This document shows, piece by piece, positions 38,137 to 46,587 of a stretch of 52,918 nt of DNA. Where the stretch lies: positions 1 through 52,918 of the forward strand of contig CAYPJU010000040.1 of the NCBI GenBank assembly GCA_964411125.1, read 5' to 3'. This DNA is from JBFIHF01 sp964411125 (GTDB lineage: Bacteria; Myxococcota_A; Bradymonadia; Bradymonadales; Bradymonadaceae). Positions within the stretch are counted from its first letter, which is position 1. Each line of letters begins with the position of its first letter. The notes under the pieces were generated by a model, which was not told the origin of the DNA, did no database searches, and was given only the letters and a program-made list of their open reading frames with translations. The position numbers and the translations under genes are program-made.

Positions 38137-39138
38137 ATGTCCCAGTGGGTACTCGACAGATTCGAGCTGATTGCGCCGTACGGCGACGACGGCGTCGTAC
38201 GCCGTTGGGTCGCCCGCAACGCCGAGCCGCGCGAAGGTGAGCCCGTGCTGGTCGGCGTCACCGGGTTTCCGGCCGCCGTCTCGGCGAGCACGCGGCTGCA
38301 GCAGTTGGCGCGCTACGAAGCGGATCTGATCGAGCAGTTGCGGCACCCCAACATCGCCCGAACCCACGAATATGGGCTCGATCGCGATTGCATGTTCTTC
38401 GTCACCGACCTGCCTATCGGCGAGACCTTCGCTTCGATCTGGGAGCGTGCGCTGATGTACGACGAGCGCATCCCGGCCGCGATCGCCGTGCAGCTCGTCC
38501 ACGACGTGGCGCTGACCCTGCACCACGCCCACACCCAGCGGAGCCTGGACGGACTGACGCTGAACGCGGTCCACGCCGGGATCTCCCCCGACCGGCTCGT
38601 GGTCCGGCCCGACGGCACCGTGCTGGTCACCGACTTCGGGATCGCGAAAGTGCTGCGCAAGGCCAACGACATGAGCGACGGCCAGGCTTCCGAGCTCGCC
38701 AACAGCTACCGCGCCCCCGAACAGGTTCAGGAGAAGGCGGTCGGACCGTCGACCGATGTCTTCCTGCTCGGCGTGGTGCTGTGGGAGCTGCTGTCGTTAC
38801 AGCGCCTCTACCCCGAGGAGACCGATCGACGCGAGATCTCGATCGTGGCGGAAGAGCCGGCGGCGCCGTCCGACTTCAACGCTGCGCTCACCACGACGCT
38901 CGATCGCGCGGTGCTCAAAGCGTTGGAGAAGCAGCCGTCACACCGGTTCGGGGACGCGAAGGTCTTCGCCGAAGCGCTCGAGCCATTTCACCGTGCGATG
39001 CCTCACGCCGGGACGATCGAAGACTACCTCGCCGAGCACTTCGTCGACCGCGTCGAGGTCTGGAAGGCGCTGCAGACGGCGCTCGCCGAAGACGATCTGC
39101 ACGCCGCGCTCATCGCCGCCAAGGGGACTCTCGTCTGA
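38137..39138 (+). CDS. Protein-kinase-like protein lacking catalytic residues (pseudokinase)
   Basis: 333 residues with a kinase fold but three key residues missing. The ATP-anchoring Lys of VAIK is Gly40 (PVLVGVTG); the catalytic loop HRDxxPxN reads HAGISPDR with Gly148 for Asp and Arg153 for Asn; the Gly-rich loop (APYGDDGVV) is degenerate. Asp166 of DFG, the SYRAPEQ activation-segment end and STDVFLLGVVLWELL are kept, so the fold is intact. No membrane segment. It may act as a scaffold or allosteric partner of the true kinases nearby (40-45 kb). The gene lacks a ribosome site and has TAGGAT six bases before the ATG. Confidence 0.85.
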   Translation: MSQWVLDRFELIAPYGDDGVVRRWVARNAEPREGEPVLVGVTGFPAAVSASTRLQQLARYEADLIEQLRHPNIARTHEYGLDRDCMFFVTDLPIGETFASIWERALMYDERIPAAIAVQLVHDVALTLHHAHTQRSLDGLTLNAVHAGISPDRLVVRPDGTVLVTDFGIAKVLRKANDMSDGQASELANSYRAPEQVQEKAVGPSTDVFLLGVVLWELLSLQRLYPEETDRREISIVAEEPAAPSDFNAALTTTLDRAVLKALEKQPSHRFGDAKVFAEALEPFHRAMPHAGTIEDYLAEHFVDRVEVWKALQTALAEDDLHAALIAAKGTLV

Positions 39139-39146
39139 CCCGACGG

Positions 39147-40028
39147 CTACTCCTCTTCACCGCGGACGAGCGGTTTGACGAAATCGGGGATGTCGCTTCG
39201 ATGAAAGGGGTTGAAGGCGGTGGAGCGGCTCTCGTCGGGCATCGGAAACGTCGACGAATAGAGCGGCGCTGCACCGTCGACCCGCACGATCTCTCCGGTG
39301 ACGAACGCCGCCGCCGGCGAGAGCAGGAAGACGATCGCGGCGCTCACCTCCGCCTCCGTCCCGAGCCGTTTCAGCGGCACGGAGTCACGCAGCTTCGGGA
39401 ACATCGCTTGGATCGCCTCCGGGTAAGTCTCGAGCCCCGACGACGCGATCCACCCGGGCGCGACGGCGTTGACTCGGACTCCCGCCCAGGCCCACTCGAC
39501 CGCCGCCGTCATCGTCAGGTTCGCCATGCCGCCTCGGGCAGCTCCGGAGTGACCCATCCCGGGCATTCCGCGCGAGTAGTCGGCGAGCATGTTGACGATC
39601 GCGCCGCCGTGCTCTCCCATCGAGGCTTCGAAGACTTCGCGGGCGAAGAGAAACCCACCCGTGAGGTTCGTGCCGACGACGGCGTCCCAGCCGCGCTTGG
39701 AGATGCTCGAGAGCGGCGCCGGAAACTGCCCGCCGGCGTTGTTGACGAGGCCGTGAATGCGCCCGTGCTCCGCGACGATCTCGGCGACGACCTCCGCGAC
39801 CCGCTCCTCGTTCCGGATGTCGCACGACTTCCAGCTCGCCGAGCCCCCATCCTCGGTGATCTCGGCCGTGACTCGCTGCAGCTTCTCCCCCATCCGGCCG
39901 ATGAGGACCGTGTGGGCGCCGAGCGACGCGAGCTCGTGTGCGGTGCAACGGCCGATGCCGCTGCCGCCACCGGTCACGATGATCGTCTGGCCGGCGAAGA
40001 GGTCGTTTCGAAAGACGGATTGATACAT
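39147..40028 (-). CDS. SDR-family oxidoreductase, enoyl/dienoyl-CoA-reductase or citronellol-dehydrogenase-like
   Basis: 293 residues. Rossmann motif TGGGSGIGR, NNAGGQFPAPL and TNLTGG show a classical SDR. Where most SDRs have Y-x-x-x-K, this one reads GMGHSGAARGGM, with His and Arg at the Tyr and Lys positions; this fits the 2,4-dienoyl-CoA/peroxisomal enoyl-CoA reductase and AtuB/AtuG-like branch as I recall it, so it need not mean loss of activity. VRVNAVAPGWIASSGLETYP also fits that branch. Likely step: acyclic isoprenoid or fatty acyl-CoA reduction. The ATG at 40028 precedes YQSVFRNDLFAGQ, the family start; the long upstream frame is antisense to other sequence. Confidence 0.85.
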   Translation of the reverse strand: MYQSVFRNDLFAGQTIIVTGGGSGIGRCTAHELASLGAHTVLIGRMGEKLQRVTAEITEDGGSASWKSCDIRNEERVAEVVAEIVAEHGRIHGLVNNAGGQFPAPLSSISKRGWDAVVGTNLTGGFLFAREVFEASMGEHGGAIVNMLADYSRGMPGMGHSGAARGGMANLTMTAAVEWAWAGVRVNAVAPGWIASSGLETYPEAIQAMFPKLRDSVPLKRLGTEAEVSAAIVFLLSPAAAFVTGEIVRVDGAAPLYSSTFPMPDESRSTAFNPFHRSDIPDFVKPLVRGEEE

Positions 40029-40093
40029 GAGATTCTCGTGCTGTCCGGGGCGAAAGAGCCGCATCTGTACAACGGATCGCGGCGGAAGTCTCG

Positions 40094-42331
40094 CTAGCGG
40101 TCCGAGGCGTCGGGCCGCCGCGCGGCGTCGGGATGGGGACGGGCGATCTGTGCCATCAAGTCGAAGAGGGTTCCCGCCATGTCGAAGGTGGCCGGGTTGC
40201 GAAAGCACGGCCCGACGCTCACCATCTGCTCCTCCATGTCGTACACCGCGTTCGGCCAGCCGTGCCCCTGGGGATGAGAACACGACACGAAGGGCGCCTC
40301 GCACTCCTTCCACGCCACGCACGTGTAATCGGAGGTCTTCGCGAAGACTTCGGTCTGGCGAGAACACCCGTTCACATTCGCGAACTGCCGGTTCTGCTCT
40401 GCGAGCGAAATTCTGGGGGTTCCCTGGCAGTCCTCCCCACCCTGCGCCGGCGAATAGCCGTCGGTCTCCCCCCGCATGTGGACGACGGGGACAGCCGGAT
40501 CCGCTTCACACACACGATGGCTCTCGTGGCCGAGATAAGAGGTGAGCGCGACGGCGTTCACCGGCAGCGAGCATCGCGCGTGCTCCGCCATTCGTGCGCC
40601 GCTACCGTGTCCGACGACGAACACCTTGCTCTCGTCGATGCAGTAGGTCTTCTGAGCTCTGTCGATGAGGTAGCGAGCGAAGTCGATCTCGTGTTCCGCG
40701 TCCACCCACGGCGGAGAAGAGACGGGGGAGTCGTGATTCCCGGACAGCGACTGGGGGGTGATGACGACGACCGGCTCGCGCCCCGCCAGACGGGCGAAGC
40801 CGGTGGCGTCGAAGAATCGCGGCCGCGCCGACCCGCTCAGCGTCTTCGGCATCGAGCCGTCGCGCGTGTCGTGAAACGCCAGGATCAGGGCGTGCTTCAC
40901 GTCGGGGTCGTAGTTCCTCCCGGAGTGCTCGAACCACCGCCGCTGCTTTTGCTGGAACTCGATCGTCTCGATCGTCTCTCTGCCCTGCAGATTGCCCCCG
41001 CAGCCGAAAGAGGTGGGCGCCACCCATTCCCGGTCCTTGCTCGCCACCTTCACGCCGAGCCGACGAATCGCGAGGGCGGTCTCTAGCGCTTCTCGCATCC
41101 CCACGGAAGACTCGGACGCGGCGGCTTCGACCGGGGCTTGCGCAGCCGCCGCGGCGGGCGTTTCGGGCTCCTCGTCCGCCCGAGCCAGGACCATCACCAC
41201 GCCACCCAACAGCGCGAGCGCCACCACGAGCGCGACTCCGATCATCACCAGATTTTCCGACGACACCTCGGTCCGTGTTTGGTTCACCGCGGTCGGTGGA
41301 GGAGGTTGGTCGTGACGGGGCTGCGCCTTCTCCGTGAGAGTGGGTGGCCGATTGGACCCGGACCCCGTCGCAGCTCGCACAGGAGACGTCCCGCCAGATC
41401 CCGTCGGCGCGGCAGGCGAATCGAGCGTGGGTCGACTCGGTGCGGGCATGTCGAGCGTAGGGACCGGGGGCGACGACGGTGCCGCAGGAGAGAGCGATCG
41501 CAAACGGTCCAGAAGCTCCTCGGCCGAGCTCGCCCTCTGCCGGGGATGCTTGACCAGCATCGAGGCGAGGATCTCCCGGAACTGCGCCGACACCGGCAGC
41601 GACTCGGGGATTTCGATCGGGGCCAGGGAGGCCTGCAGCCGCAGAATCTCCGCCGTCGAGGGCGCGTCGATCGCCGCGCGCCCAGCGAGCATCTCGAACG
41701 CGACCAGCCCCAGGCTGTAGATGTCCGACGCCGTCGTCAGGGTGTCGCCGAAGACTTGCTCGGGCGCCATGTACTTCGGCGTCCCGATCATCACGCCGTC
41801 CTGCGTGATCTTGCTCTCCTTCGGCGAGACCTCTCGCGCGATCCCGAAGTCGAGCAGCTTCGCCCGCAGGGGGTCCCCCATGTATTCGAAGACCCGAATG
41901 TTCGCGGGCTTGATGTCGCGGTGGAGGAGCCCCGCCGCATGCGCCTCACGCAGGGACTGCAGCACCTGCACCATCAGGTGGACCACCTCGGGCTCCGTGA
42001 ACCGCCCGCGCTGCTCCAGGAGCTGCTCGAGATCGAGCCCCTCGATGTACTCGAACACCATGTAGAGGAGGCCGTCGTCGGTCCGACCGTAGTCGTGCAT
42101 CGTGACGGTGTGAGGGTCACGCAGGCTCGACAACACCCGCACCTCGCGCACGAAACGCTCGTCGATCCCCGAACCCGTTCCATGCTGGGCGGCGTCGATG
42201 ACCTTGATCGCGACCTGTCGATCCGCGATGTCGTCCACCCCCAGAAAAACCGTCGCAAAGCCCCCCTCTCCGAGGACGGACTTCAGGACGTACTTGCTCT
42301 GAAACGTGGTGTCGACGCGTGGCAGCGGCAT
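40094..42331 (-). CDS. Transmembrane Ser/Thr kinase fused to a degenerate PHB-depolymerase-like esterase domain (copy 2)
   Basis: 745 residues, same plan as the gene at 11509-13629. Kinase 14-280: GEGGFATV (21-28), Lys43, HRD 137-139, KPAN, DFG 161-163, MAPEQ; predicted active. A Pro/Ser/Thr linker (with PTLDM and PTLDS) leads to one membrane helix (about 361-383). The external part (440-735) starts with a Cys (SFGCGG) and shows RRWFEHSGRNYDP, ALILAFHDTRDG, VFVVGHGSGARM, GETDGYSP and HPQGHGWPN. At the elbow the usual Ser position is Gly576, with a Ser one place later; Asp624 and His690 of the triad remain. Hydrolysis is therefore doubtful. Seven to eight further cysteines suggest disulfides. 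Follows the next kinase gene after 24 bp. Confidence 0.88.
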   Translation of the reverse strand: MPLPRVDTTFQSKYVLKSVLGEGGFATVFLGVDDIADRQVAIKVIDAAQHGTGSGIDERFVREVRVLSSLRDPHTVTMHDYGRTDDGLLYMVFEYIEGLDLEQLLEQRGRFTEPEVVHLMVQVLQSLREAHAAGLLHRDIKPANIRVFEYMGDPLRAKLLDFGIAREVSPKESKITQDGVMIGTPKYMAPEQVFGDTLTTASDIYSLGLVAFEMLAGRAAIDAPSTAEILRLQASLAPIEIPESLPVSAQFREILASMLVKHPRQRASSAEELLDRLRSLSPAAPSSPPVPTLDMPAPSRPTLDSPAAPTGSGGTSPVRAATGSGSNRPPTLTEKAQPRHDQPPPPTAVNQTRTEVSSENLVMIGVALVVALALLGGVVMVLARADEEPETPAAAAAQAPVEAAASESSVGMREALETALAIRRLGVKVASKDREWVAPTSFGCGGNLQGRETIETIEFQQKQRRWFEHSGRNYDPDVKHALILAFHDTRDGSMPKTLSGSARPRFFDATGFARLAGREPVVVITPQSLSGNHDSPVSSPPWVDAEHEIDFARYLIDRAQKTYCIDESKVFVVGHGSGARMAEHARCSLPVNAVALTSYLGHESHRVCEADPAVPVVHMRGETDGYSPAQGGEDCQGTPRISLAEQNRQFANVNGCSRQTEVFAKTSDYTCVAWKECEAPFVSCSHPQGHGWPNAVYDMEEQMVSVGPCFRNPATFDMAGTLFDLMAQIARPHPDAARRPDASDR

Positions 42332-42355
42332 GTCGGAAGCGTACCCTCGATTCGC

Positions 42356-43918
42356 TCAGTCGTCTTTGCCTTTTCCCTTCTTTCCCTTCTGCCGGTCCTT
42401 CCCTTTGCCGCGGTTCTTCTTCGCCTCTTTCCGAAGCTCCTTCTCGGCCTTCTCCTGCTCCCGACGCGCGTCTTCGGCAGCCTTCTTCGCCTCTTCCGCG
42501 GCCCGCTTCAGCTCCTCCGCCTCGCGTCGCGCACGGTCCGCGGCGCGCTCCGCCTCGGCGGGGTCGACGGGCGCATCCTCGCCAGTCGTGGCCTGCAGTG
42601 CTGGCTTCGGAGACCCTTCGTTCGCCGTCGTCGGGTCGTCCGAAGACCCTTCGAACTCCTCAGGCGTCTCGACCACGTTCTCGGTCGCCGAGCGAGGGAC
42701 CCTTCCGTCGTCGCGAGCCGCGAGGAGCCCGAAGACGACGGCGAGGAGCACGAGAAAGACGACTACCCCCGCGACGAGGACGAGCATGTCTTTGTCCGGC
42801 TCCTCGCGGGTTTCGGCGAGGCCTCGCCGCACCTTGTCAGCGGGAAAGTCTTTCGTCGGGACCGGCTCGCCGGCGGGGAACTCTCTCGTCGGAATCGGCT
42901 CTTCGATCGGAAAGTCGTCGGTGGGAGCGACCCCCTCGAGATCCTGGGTCGGCACCGGAAAGTCGAGCGTCGGCACGGGAAACTCGACCGGCGGTTCCTT
43001 GACGGTGTCCTCGCTGGGCGGCCCGGCCAGGAACGAGACGTCCCTGGCGGTCGCATGCCAGCCCTCGCTGCGTGCCACGGTCTCCAACGCCTCTTTCATC
43101 GCTGCGGCGCTCGGCCAACGCTCGGCGGGGTCCTTCTCCAGGGCGCGGAGCACGACCTCGACGAGGGGAGCGGGAACCTCGGTCTCGATGGGGGGCGGAT
43201 CCTTCTCGACAATGTGGTGTACCGCGCTCAGCCCGTCGCCGAATGGATGAACCCCGGTCAGGAGCTCGTAGGCGACGATGCCGACCGCGAAGACGTCGGT
43301 CCGGGCGTCGAGCTCCCGCGCGCCGATCTGCTCGGGCGCCATGTAGGCCAGTTTCCCTTTCACCGCGCCGGTTTGCGTCTTCGTCTGGCGACCGGTCGCG
43401 CTCGCCACGCCGAAGTCCGTGAGCTTGGCGATCCCGGAGACCGAGAGGAGTACGTTCGCGGGGCTCACGTCGCGATGGACCAGCTCGAGCTGCGACCCGT
43501 CGACGTCCGTCACGCCGTGCGCGTGCGACAATCCGGCCAACACCTCGCAGAGGATACGACACGCGACGGCGGGGGCGACCGTCTCGCCAGCCGAACGCCG
43601 TTCGGCGATCACCGCATCGAGGTCGCGCCCTTCGACCCACTCCATCGCCACGAACCATTCGTCGTCGACCTGGCCGAGCTCGTAGACCTCCACGATGTGC
43701 GGGTGGGAGAGGCGGGAGATGATCCGGGCCTCGTCCAGAAACATCGTGACGTATTCGTCGTCCTCGGTGAGCTCACGCTTGATTCGCTTGATGCACACCC
43801 GCTTGCGGAACCCCGCCGCGCCGACCCGCTCGGCGAGCCAGATGTCTGCCATCCCTCCCGAGGCGACGTGCTGCAGGAGCTCGTAGTGCTCCCCGAATCT
43901 GGTGGGAGTGTCGGTCAC
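42356..43918 (-). CDS. Transmembrane Ser/Thr kinase with Thr-x-[DE]-[FL] repeats and basic coiled-coil tail
   Basis: 520 residues, GTG start overlapping the previous gene by GTGA. Active kinase: SGGMADIW, Lys44 (VCIKRI), HRDVSPAN (148-155), DFG 168-170, MAPEQ. Residues 312-360 carry five spaced motifs around Thr317 (TLDF), Thr324 (TQDL), Thr333 (TDDF), Thr344 (TREF) and Thr355 (TKDF), in a PxPTxxFP setting. A membrane helix (378-401) is followed outside by an acidic linker, a long charged helix (AEAERAADRARREAEELKRAAEEAKKAAED) and a Lys/Gly-rich end (GKGKDRQKGKKGKGKDD), which could bind acidic envelope polymers. The Thr motifs look like FHA-domain docking or autophosphorylation sites; that is inference. 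Confidence 0.9.
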   Translation of the reverse strand: MTDTPTRFGEHYELLQHVASGGMADIWLAERVGAAGFRKRVCIKRIKRELTEDDEYVTMFLDEARIISRLSHPHIVEVYELGQVDDEWFVAMEWVEGRDLDAVIAERRSAGETVAPAVACRILCEVLAGLSHAHGVTDVDGSQLELVHRDVSPANVLLSVSGIAKLTDFGVASATGRQTKTQTGAVKGKLAYMAPEQIGARELDARTDVFAVGIVAYELLTGVHPFGDGLSAVHHIVEKDPPPIETEVPAPLVEVVLRALEKDPAERWPSAAAMKEALETVARSEGWHATARDVSFLAGPPSEDTVKEPPVEFPVPTLDFPVPTQDLEGVAPTDDFPIEEPIPTREFPAGEPVPTKDFPADKVRRGLAETREEPDKDMLVLVAGVVVFLVLLAVVFGLLAARDDGRVPRSATENVVETPEEFEGSSDDPTTANEGSPKPALQATTGEDAPVDPAEAERAADRARREAEELKRAAEEAKKAAEDARREQEKAEKELRKEAKKNRGKGKDRQKGKKGKGKDD

Positions 43919-44913
43919 AGCAGGAGCGCGATCGTCAGGACGAAACAGAGGACGACGAGGAAGGCGAACGCGCCGACCACCGCGGGCCAGAACATCTCCT
44001 GGGTCTGGGCGAGATGGGTGAGCTGACCGAACGGCGTCGGCTCGGGCGGCTTGTCCGTCTTCCCGTCCACCGCGTCGAGCGCCTCGAGCATCTTGGCCGC
44101 GGTCTGGTAGCGGTGCTCGGGCTCTTTACGCATCGCCGTCTCGACCACGCGGGCGAGCTCGGGCGAGATCGACACGAACGACTCGATCGGCTCGGCGGTC
44201 GCGAACGCCTGCATCTCCAGGATCTTCAGCGCCGTCTTCGCGTCGAAGGGCAGTTTGCCCGTCAGCATCTCATACATCATGCAGCCGAGGCTGTAGATGT
44301 CCGACCGCGCGTCGATGTCGAGCGCCTGCGCCTGCTCGGGCGACATGTAGGCGGGTGTCCCGTACACGATCCCTGACTGTGTGAGCTGCTGTTTGGAGTT
44401 CGCGACCTTCGCGATCCCGAAGTCGAGGATCTTCACGAAGTCCTTCTGCCCCCGATGCTCGGTGAGCAGCACGTTCTCCGGTTTGAGGTCCCGATGCATG
44501 ACCCCGACGTCGTGGGCTTCGCCGATCGCGGACAACATCTGCCGGGCGATCTTCTTCACGCGCTCTTCGGGCATCGGCCCGCGAACGACCTCCTGCTCCA
44601 TCGGCGTGCCGTCGATGTGCTCCATCGCCATGTAGGGGACCCCGCTTCGGGTCTCCCCGAAGATGAAGACCCGAACGATGTTCGGGTGCGTCAGCATCGA
44701 GATGACGCGGGCCTCGCGATGAAAGCGAGCGACCGTCTCAGCATCTTGCAGCGCGCGGTCGTTGAGCAGCTTGATCGCCAGGCGTTGGCCCGTCTTGCGC
44801 TGCTCGGCGAGGTAGACGTCGCCCATCGCCCCCTCACCCAGCTTCTGGGTGACGGTGTACGTGCCAAACAGTGTCTGGCCGATCATCGTCGGGTCGGCGG
44901 TCAGGGAGCTCAT
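43915..44913 (-). CDS. Tail-anchored Ser/Thr protein kinase
   Basis: 332 residues. Complete Hanks kinase: LGEGAMGDVYLAE, AIKLL Lys, HRDLKPEN, DFGIAK, GTPAYMSPEQA, SDIYSLGCMMYEMLTGKLPF. A short linker ends in a single C-terminal membrane helix (FWPAVVGAFAFLVVLCFVLTIALLL) with no extracellular part, so unlike its neighbours it cannot sense an external ligand itself. Start uncertain: ATG at 44913 is given; 44922 and 44886 are in frame and none has a clear ribosome site. Its stop overlaps the next kinase start, so the pair is translated together. Confidence 0.9.
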   Translation of the reverse strand: MSSLTADPTMIGQTLFGTYTVTQKLGEGAMGDVYLAEQRKTGQRLAIKLLNDRALQDAETVARFHREARVISMLTHPNIVRVFIFGETRSGVPYMAMEHIDGTPMEQEVVRGPMPEERVKKIARQMLSAIGEAHDVGVMHRDLKPENVLLTEHRGQKDFVKILDFGIAKVANSKQQLTQSGIVYGTPAYMSPEQAQALDIDARSDIYSLGCMMYEMLTGKLPFDAKTALKILEMQAFATAEPIESFVSISPELARVVETAMRKEPEHRYQTAAKMLEALDAVDGKTDKPPEPTPFGQLTHLAQTQEMFWPAVVGAFAFLVVLCFVLTIALLL

Positions 44914-44986
44914 GGCCGGCATGGTACACCAGAGGGGGCCAGTCGGGAACGCGCGGCGATCGCCCGAATGGGGGCTCGGCCGAGTC

Positions 44987-46567
44987 CTAAAAGCGCTCGA
45001 ACTCGCCGCGCAGTTCGGGGGCACCCCACGCGTCGTCGCACGTCTCGACCTCCACCGCTCGCTCGTCGCGCAGGATGCGGCGCAGCTCGATCAAGAGAAC
45101 GGAGAGCCGGTCGTAGGAGTAACTGTCGAAGACGGTCGGCGACGGTTCGGGCCGCAAATCGAGCCGGCCCGAGTCGCGCCCCACGACCTCGCCGGCCTGC
45201 AGCGCGATGCTGCGGCGCCGGTCCCTCGCCCCGTGCGGCGCCCACGAGACGACGCTCGTCGAAAGCTCGCGCAGCCACTTCGCACGTCGCGTCGACCGAT
45301 ACGCCCCCGCCGCGCTCCACTCGAGATAGCGCACGATCGTCTCCTCGGTGACCGCCGTCACCGACGGGACGTCGTCTTCTTCGTCTTCGCGTGCTTCGAG
45401 CGTCGGGAAGATGCGGGCGCCCAGCTCCACGAACTCGCGCGCCTCGACCGACCGCACGTCCCACTTCGTCCGGAAGGCCTCGATGCCTGCGGCGAGGATG
45501 CCGGGCTCGACCCCGCGCAACCACTCGGCCGCGCCGCGCTCGGACAGGACGTCGATCGCGTCGGCGAAGTGCGTGCAGGTGGCGCGGCTCGGCAGCGGTC
45601 CGACGGTGTGGCGTTCGGTCCGGGTGTTCGACAGGTCGCGAAAGTCGTCGGGCGATGCCCAGACGATGTCGCGCTCGCGCAGCAGGTGGTTGTAGCGTGG
45701 CGCGAGTCGCTTGATTTCGTCGGCCTCGAGGAGCGCCGCTTCGAGCGCCGTCGGGGTCGTCGTCACTTCGATGTCGTGGACCTGGCTCACGAGCTCCATC
45801 TTGTCGTTCGCGAGCTTTCGCTGTCGGAAGTAGCTGTTTACGCGGGCCTTGAGCGACGTCGCCTTGCCGACGTACAGCACCGAGCGATCGCCGGCGAGCA
45901 TGCGGTAGACGCCGGGCTCGTCGGGGAGGGCGAGGCGCGTCTCGCGGGGTAGCGCGTAGGTCCGCTTCGTCGCCTTCGGCGGGGGCTCCTCCAGCCATCG
46001 CCACAACTGCTCCGGGCTGACGATCCCTTCGGCCTCCAGGCGCGCGACCATCTCGCGCCAGACGAAATGCGTCGCGTCGACGTGCTCGCCGGCACGTTTC
46101 GCCTCGTCTACGGTGCGCCCCAGGTAGCCGGCGACGGGGCGCAGCCCCTTGCGCGGGAGCCCCGGCAGCATCCGTTTCGCGATCTCGTGGGTGCAGAGAA
46201 AGTCGAGATCGTCCCGCGCCAGTAGATCGGACAGAAACCCACGCTCGTAGCGGGCGAAGTGCGCCAGCGCGCAGGCGCCTTCCCACGCGCTCAACATCTC
46301 CTCGAACGCTTCGGCGACCGCCGACTTATCGGGGGCGTCGGCGAGCATCGACGCGTCGATGCCGGTCAGCCGAGTGACGCGTTTCGGGATCGTGACGTCG
46401 TCGGGGAGCCGCACCAGCAGCGATTCCACCGTCGGCGCTTCGTCGTCGGCGCAGCACGCGCTCCATGCGACTTCGAGGAGGTGCGAATTTTTCGGGGAGG
46501 TGCCGGTCGCCTGGCAATCGACGATCAGCACCGGAAGTTCCCGCAAGGTGACCGTTCCGTGGCTCAT
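44987..46567 (-). CDS. DnaQ-like exonuclease domain fused to a GIY-YIG nuclease domain
   Basis: 526 residues. Residues 11-180 have the DEDD exonuclease layout, but Exo I reads VDCQATG (Asp17, Gln19 where DnaQ has Glu) and Exo II AHFARYERGF, so this half may bind rather than cut DNA; I recall similar Gln variants in related fusions. Residues 215-300 are a UvrC/Cho-type GIY-YIG domain: PGVYRML...VLYVGKATSLKARVNSYF with Tyr221, Tyr232, Gly234, Arg242, then TPTALEAALLEADEIKRLAPRYN. The last 220 residues are not recognised. Probably a DNA repair nuclease making incisions at lesions, like Cho. GGAGCAGGG precedes the ATG at 46567; an upstream ATG at 46600 lies inside the MBL gene. Confidence 0.85.
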   Translation of the reverse strand: MSHGTVTLRELPVLIVDCQATGTSPKNSHLLEVAWSACCADDEAPTVESLLVRLPDDVTIPKRVTRLTGIDASMLADAPDKSAVAEAFEEMLSAWEGACALAHFARYERGFLSDLLARDDLDFLCTHEIAKRMLPGLPRKGLRPVAGYLGRTVDEAKRAGEHVDATHFVWREMVARLEAEGIVSPEQLWRWLEEPPPKATKRTYALPRETRLALPDEPGVYRMLAGDRSVLYVGKATSLKARVNSYFRQRKLANDKMELVSQVHDIEVTTTPTALEAALLEADEIKRLAPRYNHLLRERDIVWASPDDFRDLSNTRTERHTVGPLPSRATCTHFADAIDVLSERGAAEWLRGVEPGILAAGIEAFRTKWDVRSVEAREFVELGARIFPTLEAREDEEDDVPSVTAVTEETIVRYLEWSAAGAYRSTRRAKWLRELSTSVVSWAPHGARDRRRSIALQAGEVVGRDSGRLDLRPEPSPTVFDSYSYDRLSVLLIELRRILRDERAVEVETCDDAWGAPELRGEFERF

Positions 46568-46587
46568 CCCTGCTCCGGTGTTCAGTG

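Noticed and set aside
41138..44026. 962-codon plus-strand frame over the kinase cluster
   Set aside because: Antisense to three kinases with clear motifs; composition is that of a shadow frame.
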